From positions 22,597-86,596 of the forward strand of contig JAYRMR010000021.1 in NCBI GenBank assembly GCA_041912595.1: DNA of 64,000 bases. Direction: 5' to 3'. The notes beneath the pieces are model-generated. The model searched no databases and was not told the origin of the DNA. It saw nothing but the letters and a program-made list of their open reading frames with translations. Below, in pieces: positions 50,119 through 58,997 of this stretch; the stretch's first letter is position 1, and every line of letters begins with the position of its first letter. Source of the stretch: Roseateles_B sp041912595. GTDB taxonomy: Bacteria; Pseudomonadota; Gammaproteobacteria; Burkholderiales; Burkholderiaceae_C. A program made the position numbers and the translations under genes.

Positions 50119-51002
50119 TGGCCGGCCCTCTCGCGCAGCAGCTTCATCAGGTACTGGCCGTAGCCGTTCTTCAGCATGGGCTGGGCGAGGCGCTCGATCT
50201 GGGCGTCGTCGATCCAACCATTGCGGAAGGCGACTTCCTCGGGGCAGGCCACCTTGAGACCCTGGCGCTTCTCGAGCGTGGCGATGAACTGGCTGGCGTC
50301 GAGCAGGCTGTCGTGCGTGCCGGTGTCGAGCCAGGCGTAGCCGCGGCCCATGATCTCCACCTGCAGCTGCTGCTGGCGCAGGTAGGTGGCGTTGACGTCG
50401 GTGATCTCCAGCTCGCCGCGTGCGCTGGGCCGGATGTCGGCGGCGATGTCGCAGACCTGCTCGTCGTAGAAGTAGAGCCCGGTGACGGCGTAGTTGCTCT
50501 TGGGCTGTTTCGGCTTCTCCTCGATGGAGATCGCCTGCAGGTCCCGGCCGAACTCGACCACGCCATAGCGCTCGGGGTCCTGGACGTGATAGGCGAACAC
50601 CGTGGCCCCCGCCGGCGTGTCCGCCGCGTGCTGCAGGATGGCCTGGAAGTCGTGCCCGTAGAAGATGTTGTCGCCGAGCACCAGGGCCGAGGGCGCACCG
50701 CCGATGAAGTCGCGGCCCAGCACGAAGGCCTGGGCCAAGCCGTCGGGGCTTGGCTGCACGCAGTACTGCAGGTTCAGACCCCAGCGCGAGCCGTCGCCCA
50801 GCAAGGCCTCGAAGCGCGGCAGGTCCTGCGGCGTGCTGATGAGCAGGATGTCGCGGATGCCCGCCAGCATCAGCGTGCTGAGCGGGTAGTACACCATGGG
50901 CTTGTCATAGACCGGCAGCAGCTGCTTGCTCATGGCCAGCGTGGCCGGATGCAGCCGGGTGCCGGAGCCTCCGGCGAGGATGATGCCTTTGCGTTTCGTC
51001 AT
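50115..51002 (-). CDS. rfbA: Glucose-1-phosphate thymidylyltransferase
   Basis: A 295-residue nucleotidyltransferase, first step to dTDP-L-rhamnose. GIILAGGSGTRLHPATLAMSKQLLPVYDKPMVYYP is the signature, then LGDNIFYGHDF, EEKPKQPKSNYAVTGLYFYD and WLDTGTHDSLLDAS. The start at 51002 has GGAGG 7 bases upstream; a farther ATG adds eight residues and is less likely. Together with rfbB, D and C it forms a complete rhamnose-donor pathway. Confidence 0.97.
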   Translation of the reverse strand: MTKRKGIILAGGSGTRLHPATLAMSKQLLPVYDKPMVYYPLSTLMLAGIRDILLISTPQDLPRFEALLGDGSRWGLNLQYCVQPSPDGLAQAFVLGRDFIGGAPSALVLGDNIFYGHDFQAILQHAADTPAGATVFAYHVQDPERYGVVEFGRDLQAISIEEKPKQPKSNYAVTGLYFYDEQVCDIAADIRPSARGELEITDVNATYLRQQQLQVEIMGRGYAWLDTGTHDSLLDASQFIATLEKRQGLKVACPEEVAFRNGWIDDAQIERLAQPMLKNGYGQYLMKLLRERAGQ

Positions 51003-51081
51003 GCAGACCTCCGAGGCCCCGAGCATGCCACGGCCGGCTCAGCGCCAGCCCGGAATGAAGCGGACGATTTGCCGGGAGTTC

Positions 51082-51966
51082 TCAGGGGCCGCCCAGGCAC
51101 TCCTGGATCATGCGACGCACACCGTGCTCCCACGCCGGCAGCCGCAGCCCGAAATCCGCCTCGAAGCGGCGGCAATCCAGCCGGGAGTTCAGCGGGCGCC
51201 GGGCCGGCGTCGGGTAGTCCTGGCTCGGGATGCCGAGGACCTCCCGGCAACGCAAGACCTGACCCTGGCGGCTGGCCTCCTCGATCACAAAGCGGGCGTA
51301 GTCAGCCCAGCTCGTCTGGCCCTGGGCGGCGAGGTGGTACAGGCCGCCGGACGCCGGCTCGCGCAGGCATTGGCGCAGCGCATGGGCGCTGCAGTCGGCC
51401 AGCAGCTCGGCGCCGGTGGGCGCGCCGATCTGGTCGTCCACCACGCGCAGCTGTTCGCGTTCGGCGGCCAGGCGCAGCATGGTCTTGGCGAAGTTGCCGC
51501 CGCGCGCCGCATACACCCACGAGGTGCGCAGGATCAGGTGGCGGCAGCCGCTGGCCTGGATCGCCTGCTCGCCCTCTAGCTTGGTCCGGCCATAGACGCT
51601 CAGCGGGCCGGTCGCGGCGGTCTCGTCGCGCGGACGGTCCCCGCGGCCATCGAAGACGTAGTCCGTGCTGTAGTGCAGGAGCAGGGCCGCGCGTGCCTTC
51701 GCGACGCGGGCCAGCCGTGCGACGGATTCGGTGTTGACGAGGCCCGCGAGCGCCGGCTCGCTCTCGGCCTTGTCGACGGCGGTATAGGCCGCGGCATTGA
51801 CGATGGCGTCCGGCGCGAGGTCGCGGGCCAGGGCCTCGAGCCGATCCGGGTCCCCGAAATCGGCCCCCTCGGCGCGACCCGGGCAGTGCAGCTCACCCAG
51901 CGGCGCGAGCGCGCGCTGCAACTCCCAGCCGAGCTGGCCCGAGGCGCCGAGCAGGAGGATCTTCAT
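51082..51966 (-). CDS. rfbD: dTDP-4-dehydrorhamnose reductase
   Basis: A 294-residue short-chain reductase, last step to dTDP-L-rhamnose. KILLLGASGQLGWELQRAL binds NAD(P)H, DAIVNAAAYTAVDKAESEP and YSTDYVFDGRGDRP are conserved, Y-x3-K is YGRTK, and RTSWVYAARGGNFAKTML and DDQIGAPTGAELLAD follow. The start overlaps the rfbB stop by ATGA. A 79-base gap separates it from rfbA. Confidence 0.97.
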   Translation of the reverse strand: MKILLLGASGQLGWELQRALAPLGELHCPGRAEGADFGDPDRLEALARDLAPDAIVNAAAYTAVDKAESEPALAGLVNTESVARLARVAKARAALLLHYSTDYVFDGRGDRPRDETAATGPLSVYGRTKLEGEQAIQASGCRHLILRTSWVYAARGGNFAKTMLRLAAEREQLRVVDDQIGAPTGAELLADCSAHALRQCLREPASGGLYHLAAQGQTSWADYARFVIEEASRQGQVLRCREVLGIPSQDYPTPARRPLNSRLDCRRFEADFGLRLPAWEHGVRRMIQECLGGP

Positions 51967-53021
51967 GCGCCGTACTGCTGCTGGACCCAGTCGCGGTAGG
52001 CGCCGGACTGCACGCGCTGCACCCACGCGGGATGGTCGAGGTACCACTGCACCGTCTTGCGGATGCCGGTGGCGAAGGTCTCGGCCGGGCGCCAGCCCAG
52101 CTCGCGCTCGATCTTGCGGGCGTCGATGGCATAGCGGCGGTCGTGGCCGGGGCGGTCCTTCACGTAGGTGATGAGGCGGCTGTAGGGGCCGGCCGCATCG
52201 GGCCGCAGCTCGTCCAGCAGGGCGCACACCGTCTTCACGATGTCGATGTTCGCCATCTCGTTCCAGCCGCCGATGTTGTAGGTCTCGCCCACGCGGCCCC
52301 CGGCCAGCACGGCGCGGATCGCCGAGGCGTGGTCGCGCACATAGAGCCAGTCGCGGATCTGCTGCCCGTCGCCATAGACCGGCAGAGGCTTGCCCGCCAG
52401 CGCGTTGACGATCATCAGCGGGATCAGCTTCTCGGGGAAATGGTAGGGCCCGTAGTTGTTCGAGCAGTTGGTGGTGAGCACCGGCAGACCGTAGGTGTGG
52501 TGCCAGGCGCGCACCAGGTGGTCGCTGGCGGCCTTGGACGCCGAGTAGGGGCTGTTGGGCTCGTAGGGATTCGTCTCGGCGAAGGCGGGGTCGTCGGCCT
52601 TCAGCGAGCCGTAGACCTCGTCCGTGGAGACGTGGTGGAAGCGGAAGGCCGCGCGCTCGGGGTCCGGGAGCGCCTGCCAGTGCTGGCGGGCGGCCTCCAG
52701 CAGCGTGTAGGTGCCCTCGATGTTCGTCTTGATGAAGGCGCCGGGGCCGCTGATGGAGCGGTCCACGTGGCTCTCGGCCGCGAAGTGGATCAGCGCGCGC
52801 GGCCGGTGCTCGGCCAGCAGGCGGTCCACGAGGGCGCGGTCGCCGATGTCGCCCTGCACGAAGACATGGCGGGCGTCGCCCTGGAGCGAGGCCAGATTCT
52901 CGAGATTGCCCGCGTAGGTGAGGGCGTCGAGGTTGACCACCGGCTCCTCGCCCTGGGCGAGCCAGTCGAGGATGAAATTGCTGCCGATGAAGCCGGCGCC
53001 GCCGGTGACCAGGATTGTCAT
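51963..53021 (-). CDS. rfbB: dTDP-glucose 4,6-dehydratase
   Basis: A 352-residue short-chain dehydratase, second step to dTDP-L-rhamnose. ILVTGGAGFIGSNFILDWL binds NAD, HFAAESHVDRSI and HVSTDEVYGSL (catalytic Thr-Asp-Glu) are diagnostic, Y-x3-K is YSASKAASDHLV, and TNCSNNYGPYHFPEKLIPLMI and YNIGGWNEMANIDIVKTVC follow. Full length for the family. Confidence 0.97.
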   Translation of the reverse strand: MTILVTGGAGFIGSNFILDWLAQGEEPVVNLDALTYAGNLENLASLQGDARHVFVQGDIGDRALVDRLLAEHRPRALIHFAAESHVDRSISGPGAFIKTNIEGTYTLLEAARQHWQALPDPERAAFRFHHVSTDEVYGSLKADDPAFAETNPYEPNSPYSASKAASDHLVRAWHHTYGLPVLTTNCSNNYGPYHFPEKLIPLMIVNALAGKPLPVYGDGQQIRDWLYVRDHASAIRAVLAGGRVGETYNIGGWNEMANIDIVKTVCALLDELRPDAAGPYSRLITYVKDRPGHDRRYAIDARKIERELGWRPAETFATGIRKTVQWYLDHPAWVQRVQSGAYRDWVQQQYGA

Positions 53022-53082
53022 GTGAGGAACCTCAGGGCCTGTCTGCCACGATGGATGCCCATCCTAGCGGACGGCCGGCCCC

Positions 53083-54522
53083 TCATTTCCGTCCATAACT
53101 GTCATCAAAACGGACAATATCGTCCTCGCCGAGGTAGGAGCCGGACTGCACCTCGATGATCTCCAGCGGCACCTTGCCCGGATTGGCCAGGCGGTGGACC
53201 TGCCCGAGGGGGATGTAGGTGCTCTGGTTTTCGGACAGCAGCAGCACCTGCTCGCCGTTGGTGATCTCGGCGGTGCCGGAGACCACGATCCAGTGCTCCG
53301 CGCGGTGGTGGTGCATCTGCAGGCTCAAGGAGGCGCCGGGCTTGACCATGATGCGCTTGACCTGGAAGCGCTCGCCCATGTCGATGCTGTCGTACCAGCC
53401 CCAGGGGCGGTAGACCTTGCGGTGCAGGTTCTGCTCGGCGCGCTGGCGCTCGCTGAGCTGGCTGACGATCTTCTTGACGTCCTGGCTCTTGCTGCGATCG
53501 GCCACCAGCACGGCATCGGCCGTCTCGACGATCACGATGTTGTCCAGGCCGACGGCACTGACGAGGCGGCTGCTCGCGTGGATCAGCGTGTTGTGGCTGT
53601 CCGCGAGGAGGGCGTCGCCCACGGTGGCGTTGCCGGCGGCGTCCTTGGGCGCGACCTGCCAGACGGCGTCCCAGGCGCCCAGGTCGTTCCAGCCGGCGTC
53701 GAGCGGGACCATGTGCAGCGGGATGTCGCTGCCGGGGCAGCGCTCCATCACCGCGTAGTCGACGGATTCGGCCGGCACGGCGGCGAAGAGGGCCTTGTCG
53801 GGGCGCACGAAGAGGCCGTCGGGCTGGGAGCCGGCAAAGGCGGCGCGGGTGGCCACATCGATGTCCGGGCGGAAGCGCAGCAGGGCCTGCAGCCAGGTGC
53901 TGGCGCGCATCACGAACATGCCGCTGTTCCAGAAGTAGCCGCCGGCCGCGAGATAGCCCTCGGCGGTGGCGAGGTCGGGCTTCTCGACGAAGCGCTCGAC
54001 CTGCCACTGCGCGCCGTCGGCGCGGCTCTTGATGTAGCCGAAGCCCGTCTCGGGGCGGTCCGGCGTGATGCCGAGGATCACGATGCCGCCGCCCTCGGCC
54101 AGGCGCACGGCCTGCTGCAGCGAGGCGGTGAAGGCGGCCTCGTCGACCACGGTCTGGTCGGCAGGGGTCACCACGAGCACGGGGTCCTGGCCGGCGGCCA
54201 GCGCCTGCAGCGCGGCCAGGCTCACGGCCGGCGCGGTGTTGCGGCCCACGGGCTCCAGCAGCACGGCGGCCGTCTCGATCTTCGCGTCGCGGAGCTGGTC
54301 CAGCACGAGGAAGCGGTGCTCCTCGTTGCCCACGATGAGGGCGGGCAGGGCGGCGATGTCCGTCGAGGCGAGGCCCGCGACGCGCTGCACGGCCTGCTGG
54401 AACAGACTCTGCGTGCCGGACAGCACCAGGAACTGCTTCGGGAAACCGGCGCGGGAGAGCGGCCACAGCCGCGTGCCGCTGCCGCCGGCCATGATGACGG
54501 GTTGGATCTGGATCGTGCTCAT
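53083..54522 (-). CDS. manC: Mannose-1-phosphate guanylyltransferase / mannose-6-phosphate isomerase
   Basis: A 479-residue bifunctional enzyme giving GDP-mannose. The N-terminal pyrophosphorylase part opens with PVIMAGGSGTRLWPLSRAGFPKQFL and has VEKPD and YFWNSGMFVMRAS. The C-terminal cupin is the isomerase part, with VYRPWGWYDSIDMGERFQVKRI and LSLQMHHHRAEHWIVVSGTAE. GDP-mannose is used by Gmd (32368) for fucose and possibly directly by a mannosyltransferase. Phosphomannomutase is not in the window. Confidence 0.96.
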   Translation of the reverse strand: MSTIQIQPVIMAGGSGTRLWPLSRAGFPKQFLVLSGTQSLFQQAVQRVAGLASTDIAALPALIVGNEEHRFLVLDQLRDAKIETAAVLLEPVGRNTAPAVSLAALQALAAGQDPVLVVTPADQTVVDEAAFTASLQQAVRLAEGGGIVILGITPDRPETGFGYIKSRADGAQWQVERFVEKPDLATAEGYLAAGGYFWNSGMFVMRASTWLQALLRFRPDIDVATRAAFAGSQPDGLFVRPDKALFAAVPAESVDYAVMERCPGSDIPLHMVPLDAGWNDLGAWDAVWQVAPKDAAGNATVGDALLADSHNTLIHASSRLVSAVGLDNIVIVETADAVLVADRSKSQDVKKIVSQLSERQRAEQNLHRKVYRPWGWYDSIDMGERFQVKRIMVKPGASLSLQMHHHRAEHWIVVSGTAEITNGEQVLLLSENQSTYIPLGQVHRLANPGKVPLEIIEVQSGSYLGEDDIVRFDDSYGRK

Positions 54523-54559
54523 GTTCGTTCGGTGGATGCGGGCGGCAGGGCGCGTGCGC

Positions 54560-55573
54560 TCAGGCCTGGAAGCCCTGGGGGTTCATCGACTGCCAGCGCC
54601 AGCTGTCCTCGCACATGCGCTGCAGGTCGTGACGGGCGCGCCAGCCCAGCAGGGCCTGCGCCTGCGCGGGGTCCGCGTAGCAGGCGGCCACGTCGCCGGG
54701 GCGGCGGGCCACGATGTCGTAGGGAACGGGGCGGCCGCTGGCCTGCTCGTAGGCCTTGACGAGCTCCAGCACGCTGTAGCCGCGGCCGGTGCCGAGGTTG
54801 ACCGTCAGCGAGCCCGGCTGCTCGAGCAGGCGGCGCAGCGCGGCGACGTGGCCGTCAGCGAGGTCACAGACGTGGATGTAGTCGCGCACGCCGGTGCCGT
54901 CGGGGGTGTCGTAGTCGTCCCCGAAGACCTGCAGGCGCTCGCGGCGGCCGATGGCCACCTGGGCCACATAGGGCATGAGGTTGTTCGGGATGCCGCGCGG
55001 GTCTTCGCCGATGCGGCCGCTCTCGTGGGCGCCGACCGGGTTGAAGTAGCGCAGGCAGGCCGTCTGCCACTGCGGGTCGGCGGCGCCGAGGTCCCGCAGG
55101 ATGGTCTCGCCCATGAGCTTGGTCGCGCCGTAGGGGTTCACCGCGCTGACGGGCGCGTCCTCGGTCAGCGGCAGGCGCTCCGGCACGCCATAGACCGTGG
55201 CGCTGGAGCTGAAGACGATGCGGCGGCAGCCGCTGCGCTGCATGGTCTCGCAGACGTTGAGCAGGCCGCCGAGGTTGTTGCGGTAGTACGGCAGCGGCTG
55301 GCTGGTGGACTCGCCGACGGCCTTGAAGGCCGCGAAATGCACGACGGCATCGGGCCGGTGGCGCTCGAAGACCTGCGCCAGCGCGGGCGTGCACACGTCC
55401 GCCTGCTCGAAGACGGGCGTCTGGCCGCTGAGCTCGCGCAGGCGCTCGAGCACGAGGGGCGAGCTGTTGGAGAAGTTGTCGACGCCGACCACCTCATGCC
55501 CGGCGGCCTGCAGGGCCAGCCAGGTGTGGGACGCGATGTAGCCGGCGGCGCCGGTCAGCAGGATCTTGGCCAT
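54560..55573 (-). CDS. galE: UDP-glucose 4-epimerase
   Basis: A 337-residue enzyme interconverting UDP-glucose and UDP-galactose. KILLTGAAGYIASHTWLALQ binds NAD, VVHFAAFKAVGESTSQPLPYY and FSSSATVYGVPERLPL hold the catalytic Ser, Y-x3-K is YGATK, and LRYFNPVGAHESGRIGEDP and GTGVRDYIHVCDLADGH are typical. A is found where most GalE have G (YIASH for YIGSH), a conservative change. The start at 55573 is the canonical one. Confidence 0.96.
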   Translation of the reverse strand: MAKILLTGAAGYIASHTWLALQAAGHEVVGVDNFSNSSPLVLERLRELSGQTPVFEQADVCTPALAQVFERHRPDAVVHFAAFKAVGESTSQPLPYYRNNLGGLLNVCETMQRSGCRRIVFSSSATVYGVPERLPLTEDAPVSAVNPYGATKLMGETILRDLGAADPQWQTACLRYFNPVGAHESGRIGEDPRGIPNNLMPYVAQVAIGRRERLQVFGDDYDTPDGTGVRDYIHVCDLADGHVAALRRLLEQPGSLTVNLGTGRGYSVLELVKAYEQASGRPVPYDIVARRPGDVAACYADPAQAQALLGWRARHDLQRMCEDSWRWQSMNPQGFQA

Positions 55574-55587
55574 GGAGGATGCGAAGG

Positions 55588-56844
55588 TCAGCGCAGGATC
55601 AGCTGCGCATTGCAGCCGAAGGCGTTGGCGTTGTAGGGAAGGGAGAACTGCGTCGAGGTGCTGCTGCGCTGCTCGCGCGAGAGCTGGCACCCGAGCTGCG
55701 TGTTGCGCCACGGCATCCAGCTGGCGCCCATCGACAGGACGCGGTTGCTGTCGCTGCCGTCGATGGCCTGGCCGAGGTTGCTCGTGTAGCGCAGGTCCCG
55801 GTGGGTGCTCAGCACGCTGGCATTGAGTGCGATCTTGGCGCTGAGCTCGTAGTTCGCGGACACGCGCACCGAGGTGCTGCTGCGGTTGTTCTCGGTGCGG
55901 ATCAGGCCGGAGAAGAGGCTGCTGCTGTCCTGGCCGGCATCGCGGGCGAGCTGGGTCGAGAGGCGCAGCTTCGGGCTGGGCTCCCAGTTCCACTGCACCG
56001 AGCCCGTCATGCCGCTGACGTCGTTGGCGGCCGAGACGCCGTAGCGCGTCCGGGCGTGACCGAGGCGCGCGTTGTAGCTGCTGGCGCCGCCGGGCTCCCA
56101 GTCGAGGCTGAGGGTCACGTCCTTGCGGTCCAGGTCCTCGCCGATGCTGCCGGCGACGACGCGCTCGAAGTAGCTGCCCCGGGTCAGGCGTCCACCGACG
56201 CCGAGCTTCAGGCCCGGGCGGAGGCGGTAGTTCACGCCCAGGTTGCTGCTGTGCTGGCGGTAGTTGTAGGGGCGGTAGCTGGCGAGGCTGTAGCGGTCGC
56301 GCAGCCAGCCGACGCCACCCTCCAGCTGCCAGGCGCCCGCCAGCCCGTAGCGGAGCTGGGCGCCGAGCTGGTCGGTCGTCTGCACATTGCGTTCGGCCAC
56401 GCTGGGGCGGTCGCCCGGGTTGAACGCGGCGAGCGAACGGTTCGTGCTGCCGTTGAAGGAGCCGCCGAGCTTCTCGAAGGCTTCCCAGCTGAGGCCGCCC
56501 GAGAGGCTGTAGCCGCTGTTGTCCAGCGCGCGGTTGTGGCGGTAGCGCTGCTGGCGCACGGCGGCGTCCAGCACCAGGCGCTGGCGGCCGTAGACCTGGT
56601 CCAGGCCGGCGCGCAGGCTGGCGCTGCCGACCCAGTCGCTGCTCTGCGGGCTGCCGTCGCTGAGCCGGTAGAGGTTCGAGACATGCGTGAGGCCCACGCC
56701 GACGCCGAGGGAGTAGGGGTTCGTCTCCGCCGCGGCCTGCAGCGACACCAGCAGCAGGGCGGCGGCGCCGGCCGTCGCGGAGGCGGGCCAGCAGCGCGGG
56801 GCAGGGCGAGGGAGGGGGGCGTGGCGGACGGCGGGACGGGGCAT
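55588..56844 (-). CDS. epsL: EpsL, outer-membrane beta-barrel of exosortase-B EPS loci
   Basis: A 418-residue outer-membrane protein. After a signal region (AALLLVSLQAAA-ET) the mature part starts YSLGVGVGLTHVSNLYRLSDG and consists of many alternating strands (SLRAGLDQVYGRQRLVLDAAVRQQRYRHN, YRQHSSNLGVNYRLRPGLKLGVGGRL). This matches the XrtB-associated EpsL family. It lies next to epsB and may be the outer-membrane channel that EpsE, which lacks a barrel-forming tail, needs. The signal peptide is long and Arg/Pro-rich before its core, so a later start is possible. Confidence 0.82.
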   Translation of the reverse strand: MPRPAVRHAPLPRPAPRCWPASATAGAAALLLVSLQAAAETNPYSLGVGVGLTHVSNLYRLSDGSPQSSDWVGSASLRAGLDQVYGRQRLVLDAAVRQQRYRHNRALDNSGYSLSGGLSWEAFEKLGGSFNGSTNRSLAAFNPGDRPSVAERNVQTTDQLGAQLRYGLAGAWQLEGGVGWLRDRYSLASYRPYNYRQHSSNLGVNYRLRPGLKLGVGGRLTRGSYFERVVAGSIGEDLDRKDVTLSLDWEPGGASSYNARLGHARTRYGVSAANDVSGMTGSVQWNWEPSPKLRLSTQLARDAGQDSSSLFSGLIRTENNRSSTSVRVSANYELSAKIALNASVLSTHRDLRYTSNLGQAIDGSDSNRVLSMGASWMPWRNTQLGCQLSREQRSSTSTQFSLPYNANAFGCNAQLILR

Positions 56845-56880
56845 GGGCGGCTTCAGCGGTGTTGTCTTCGGGCGATGTCT

Positions 56881-58275
56881 TCAGTAGGCATTGCGGTCGA
56901 GCACCACCAGCCGGACGGTGCGCGCGATGATCTGGAGATCCAGTCCGAGGGACCAGTTGCGCAGGTACTCCAGATCGTATTCGACCCGTGCGCGCATCTT
57001 GTCCAGAGTATCGGTCTCCCCGCGAAGGCCGTTCACCTGCGCCCATCCCGTGATCCCGGGCTTGACCTTGTGCCGGACCATGTAGGCCTTGATCAGCTCC
57101 CGGTACTGCTCGTTGTGGGCCACGGCATGCGGGCGCGGCCCGACGATGCTCATGCGGCCCTGCAGCACATTGAAGAACTGCGGCAGCTCGTCCAGCGAGG
57201 TGCGGCGCAGGAAGGCGCCGAAACGGGTGACGCGGGGGTCGTCCCGCGTGGCCTGGCGCACCTCGGGGGTGTCGTCCATGACGCGCATCGAGCGGAACTT
57301 GTAGACCTTGATCTCCTCGCCGTCCAGGCCGTTGCGCCGCTGCTTGTAGATCACGGGCCCCGGGGAGCTGAGCTTCACGCCGGCGGCGATCACCAGCATC
57401 AGCGGGGCCACCAGCAGCAGGATGAGGCTGGCCAGCACGAGGTCGCTGAGGCGCTTGACCAGCTCGTTGCTGCCGGTGAACGGGGTGTCGCAGATGCCCA
57501 CGACGGCCATGCCGTTGAGGTCCTGCAGCCGGCCCTGGATGATGCTGATGCCGAAGACGTCGGGCACAAAGAACAGCGAGGCCGTGGTGCCCTGCAGCTG
57601 TTCCAGCAGCGCCACGATGCGGGGCTGGGAGCCCAGGGGCAGGGTGATGTAGACCTCGCGCACGTTGTGGCTGCGGATGAAGTGCGCCAGGCCATCCAGC
57701 GTCCCGAGGTGATGGTTCCGGGCCTCGGCGTGCACCCGCTCGCCCCGGCGGTCGTCGAAGAAGCCCAGCAGCTCGCGGCCCTGCGTGCTGTCCGCCAGCA
57801 ACGCCTGTGCGACCTTCGCCCCGAGCGGCCCGGCCCCCACGATGACAGCGCTGCTGCGCGAGCGCGGCTGCCGGGCCCGCCAGCGCAGCAGCCGGTGTCC
57901 GATGCCCACGCTGGCCCACTGCAGCAGCGGCGTCAGGGCGGCCCACCACCCGAGCACCCGGGTGTCGAAGTAGCCCAGGCTGCTCGTCGCATACGCAAAG
58001 GCCCACAGGATGCCCAGCAGCACGAGCCAGTGGCTGACGATGTCGGTGATGGCGCTGACGGGGTGCGTGCTGAAGCGGTCGCGGCCCGGGAAAGTCAGCG
58101 TGAACACCAGCAGACACAGGACGTAGCCCGCCCGGATCAGGGGTTCATCGAACCAGGCGCTGACGGCCAGGAAGCAGGCGACGTTGAGGCAGGGCTCCAG
58201 GAACGCCGCCACCAGGGCCGGGACCGGCTGGGGGGCGCTGTAGAACGTTCTCTTGTAGCTGCGGTCCTCGAACAT
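56881..58275 (-). CDS. epsB: Undecaprenyl-phosphate glucose phosphotransferase (EpsB/WbaP-type)
   Basis: A 464-residue membrane enzyme that starts each repeat unit by moving a sugar phosphate, usually glucose-1-P, to undecaprenyl phosphate. Four N-terminal membrane segments precede a Rossmann-like part (SAVIVGAGPLGAKVAQALL). A fifth hydrophobic stretch leads into the catalytic domain, with SPGPVIYKQRRNGLDGEEIKVYKFRSM and RRTSLDELPQFFNVLQGRMSIVGPRP, then KPGITGWAQVNGLRGETDT. It is first in the nine-gene minus-strand operon. Confidence 0.95.
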   Translation of the reverse strand: MFEDRSYKRTFYSAPQPVPALVAAFLEPCLNVACFLAVSAWFDEPLIRAGYVLCLLVFTLTFPGRDRFSTHPVSAITDIVSHWLVLLGILWAFAYATSSLGYFDTRVLGWWAALTPLLQWASVGIGHRLLRWRARQPRSRSSAVIVGAGPLGAKVAQALLADSTQGRELLGFFDDRRGERVHAEARNHHLGTLDGLAHFIRSHNVREVYITLPLGSQPRIVALLEQLQGTTASLFFVPDVFGISIIQGRLQDLNGMAVVGICDTPFTGSNELVKRLSDLVLASLILLLVAPLMLVIAAGVKLSSPGPVIYKQRRNGLDGEEIKVYKFRSMRVMDDTPEVRQATRDDPRVTRFGAFLRRTSLDELPQFFNVLQGRMSIVGPRPHAVAHNEQYRELIKAYMVRHKVKPGITGWAQVNGLRGETDTLDKMRARVEYDLEYLRNWSLGLDLQIIARTVRLVVLDRNAY

Positions 58276-58463
58276 CTGGCGGGGGCTCCGGCGCCGGGCA
58301 GGCCGCGCACAGGGCGTGCGGGACCGGTCGGCGGCTGATTCTCCCTCAAGACGCGTCGCCGGGGCGGGGTCGGGTCTTGCCCCTGGCAGGACGGCCGGCT
58401 GGTCCCCGCCTGGACTCAGCCCCGACTCAGCCCGGGTCGCCCCGGCCTGCCTACAATCCGCGC

Positions 58464-58979
58464 ATGATTCAAGACTGGTCGACGCTCCTCGCGCCGGCGG
58501 TGCAGGACCGCATCGCCCTCCTGCTCAACCACGTCCTCTCCCGCGAAAGCGTGGCGATGGACCGCCTGCGGCCCCATGCGGGCCGCGTGCTGCGCGTGCA
58601 TCTGGCCGGCTGGCCGGCGCTGCTGCCGGCCGCCCCGGACATGCTGCTGGCCATCACGCCTGCCGGCCTGTTCGAGCGGCTCGACGGCGCGCCGCAGGAG
58701 GCGCTGCGCCTCGAGGTCGATGCCAGCAACCCCGCGGCCCTCGCGCTGGGCGCCCTCAGCGGCGCCAAGCCGGGCGTGCAGGTCCAGGGCGACGCGGCCC
58801 TGGCCGGTGACATCAGCTGGCTGATGGAGCACCTGCGCTGGGACATCGAGGACGACCTCGCCAAGCTCGTCGGCCCCATGCCCGCGCGCCAGCTGGCCCG
58901 CTGGAGCCAGGCCGCGGCCCAGGCCTGCGGCGCCTTCGCGCGCGGCGCGGCCGGCTTCGTGAAGTCCCGCGGCGGCTGA
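58464..58979 (+). CDS. ubiJ: Ubiquinone biosynthesis accessory factor UbiJ
   Basis: A 171-residue protein with an SCP2-like lipid-binding domain (ESVAMDRLRPHAGRVLRVHLAG, LEVDASNPAALALG, VQVQGDAALAGDISWLMEHLRWDIEDDLAKLVG). UbiJ helps gather the ubiquinone hydroxylases and methylases in a soluble complex. It directly precedes ubiB (18 bases). The start at 58464 fits the family length. The usual neighbour ubiE is 32 kb away on the other side of the EPS locus. Confidence 0.9.
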   Translation: MIQDWSTLLAPAVQDRIALLLNHVLSRESVAMDRLRPHAGRVLRVHLAGWPALLPAAPDMLLAITPAGLFERLDGAPQEALRLEVDASNPAALALGALSGAKPGVQVQGDAALAGDISWLMEHLRWDIEDDLAKLVGPMPARQLARWSQAAAQACGAFARGAAGFVKSRGG

Positions 58980-58997
58980 TCCAGGAACCTCTCCCCG

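Noticed and set aside
26312..58463. The EPS locus considered as a recent mobile island
   Set aside because: No integrase, transposase, tRNA target or flanking direct repeat was seen, and base composition looks like the surroundings. Only the interrupted ubi gene order supports insertion.
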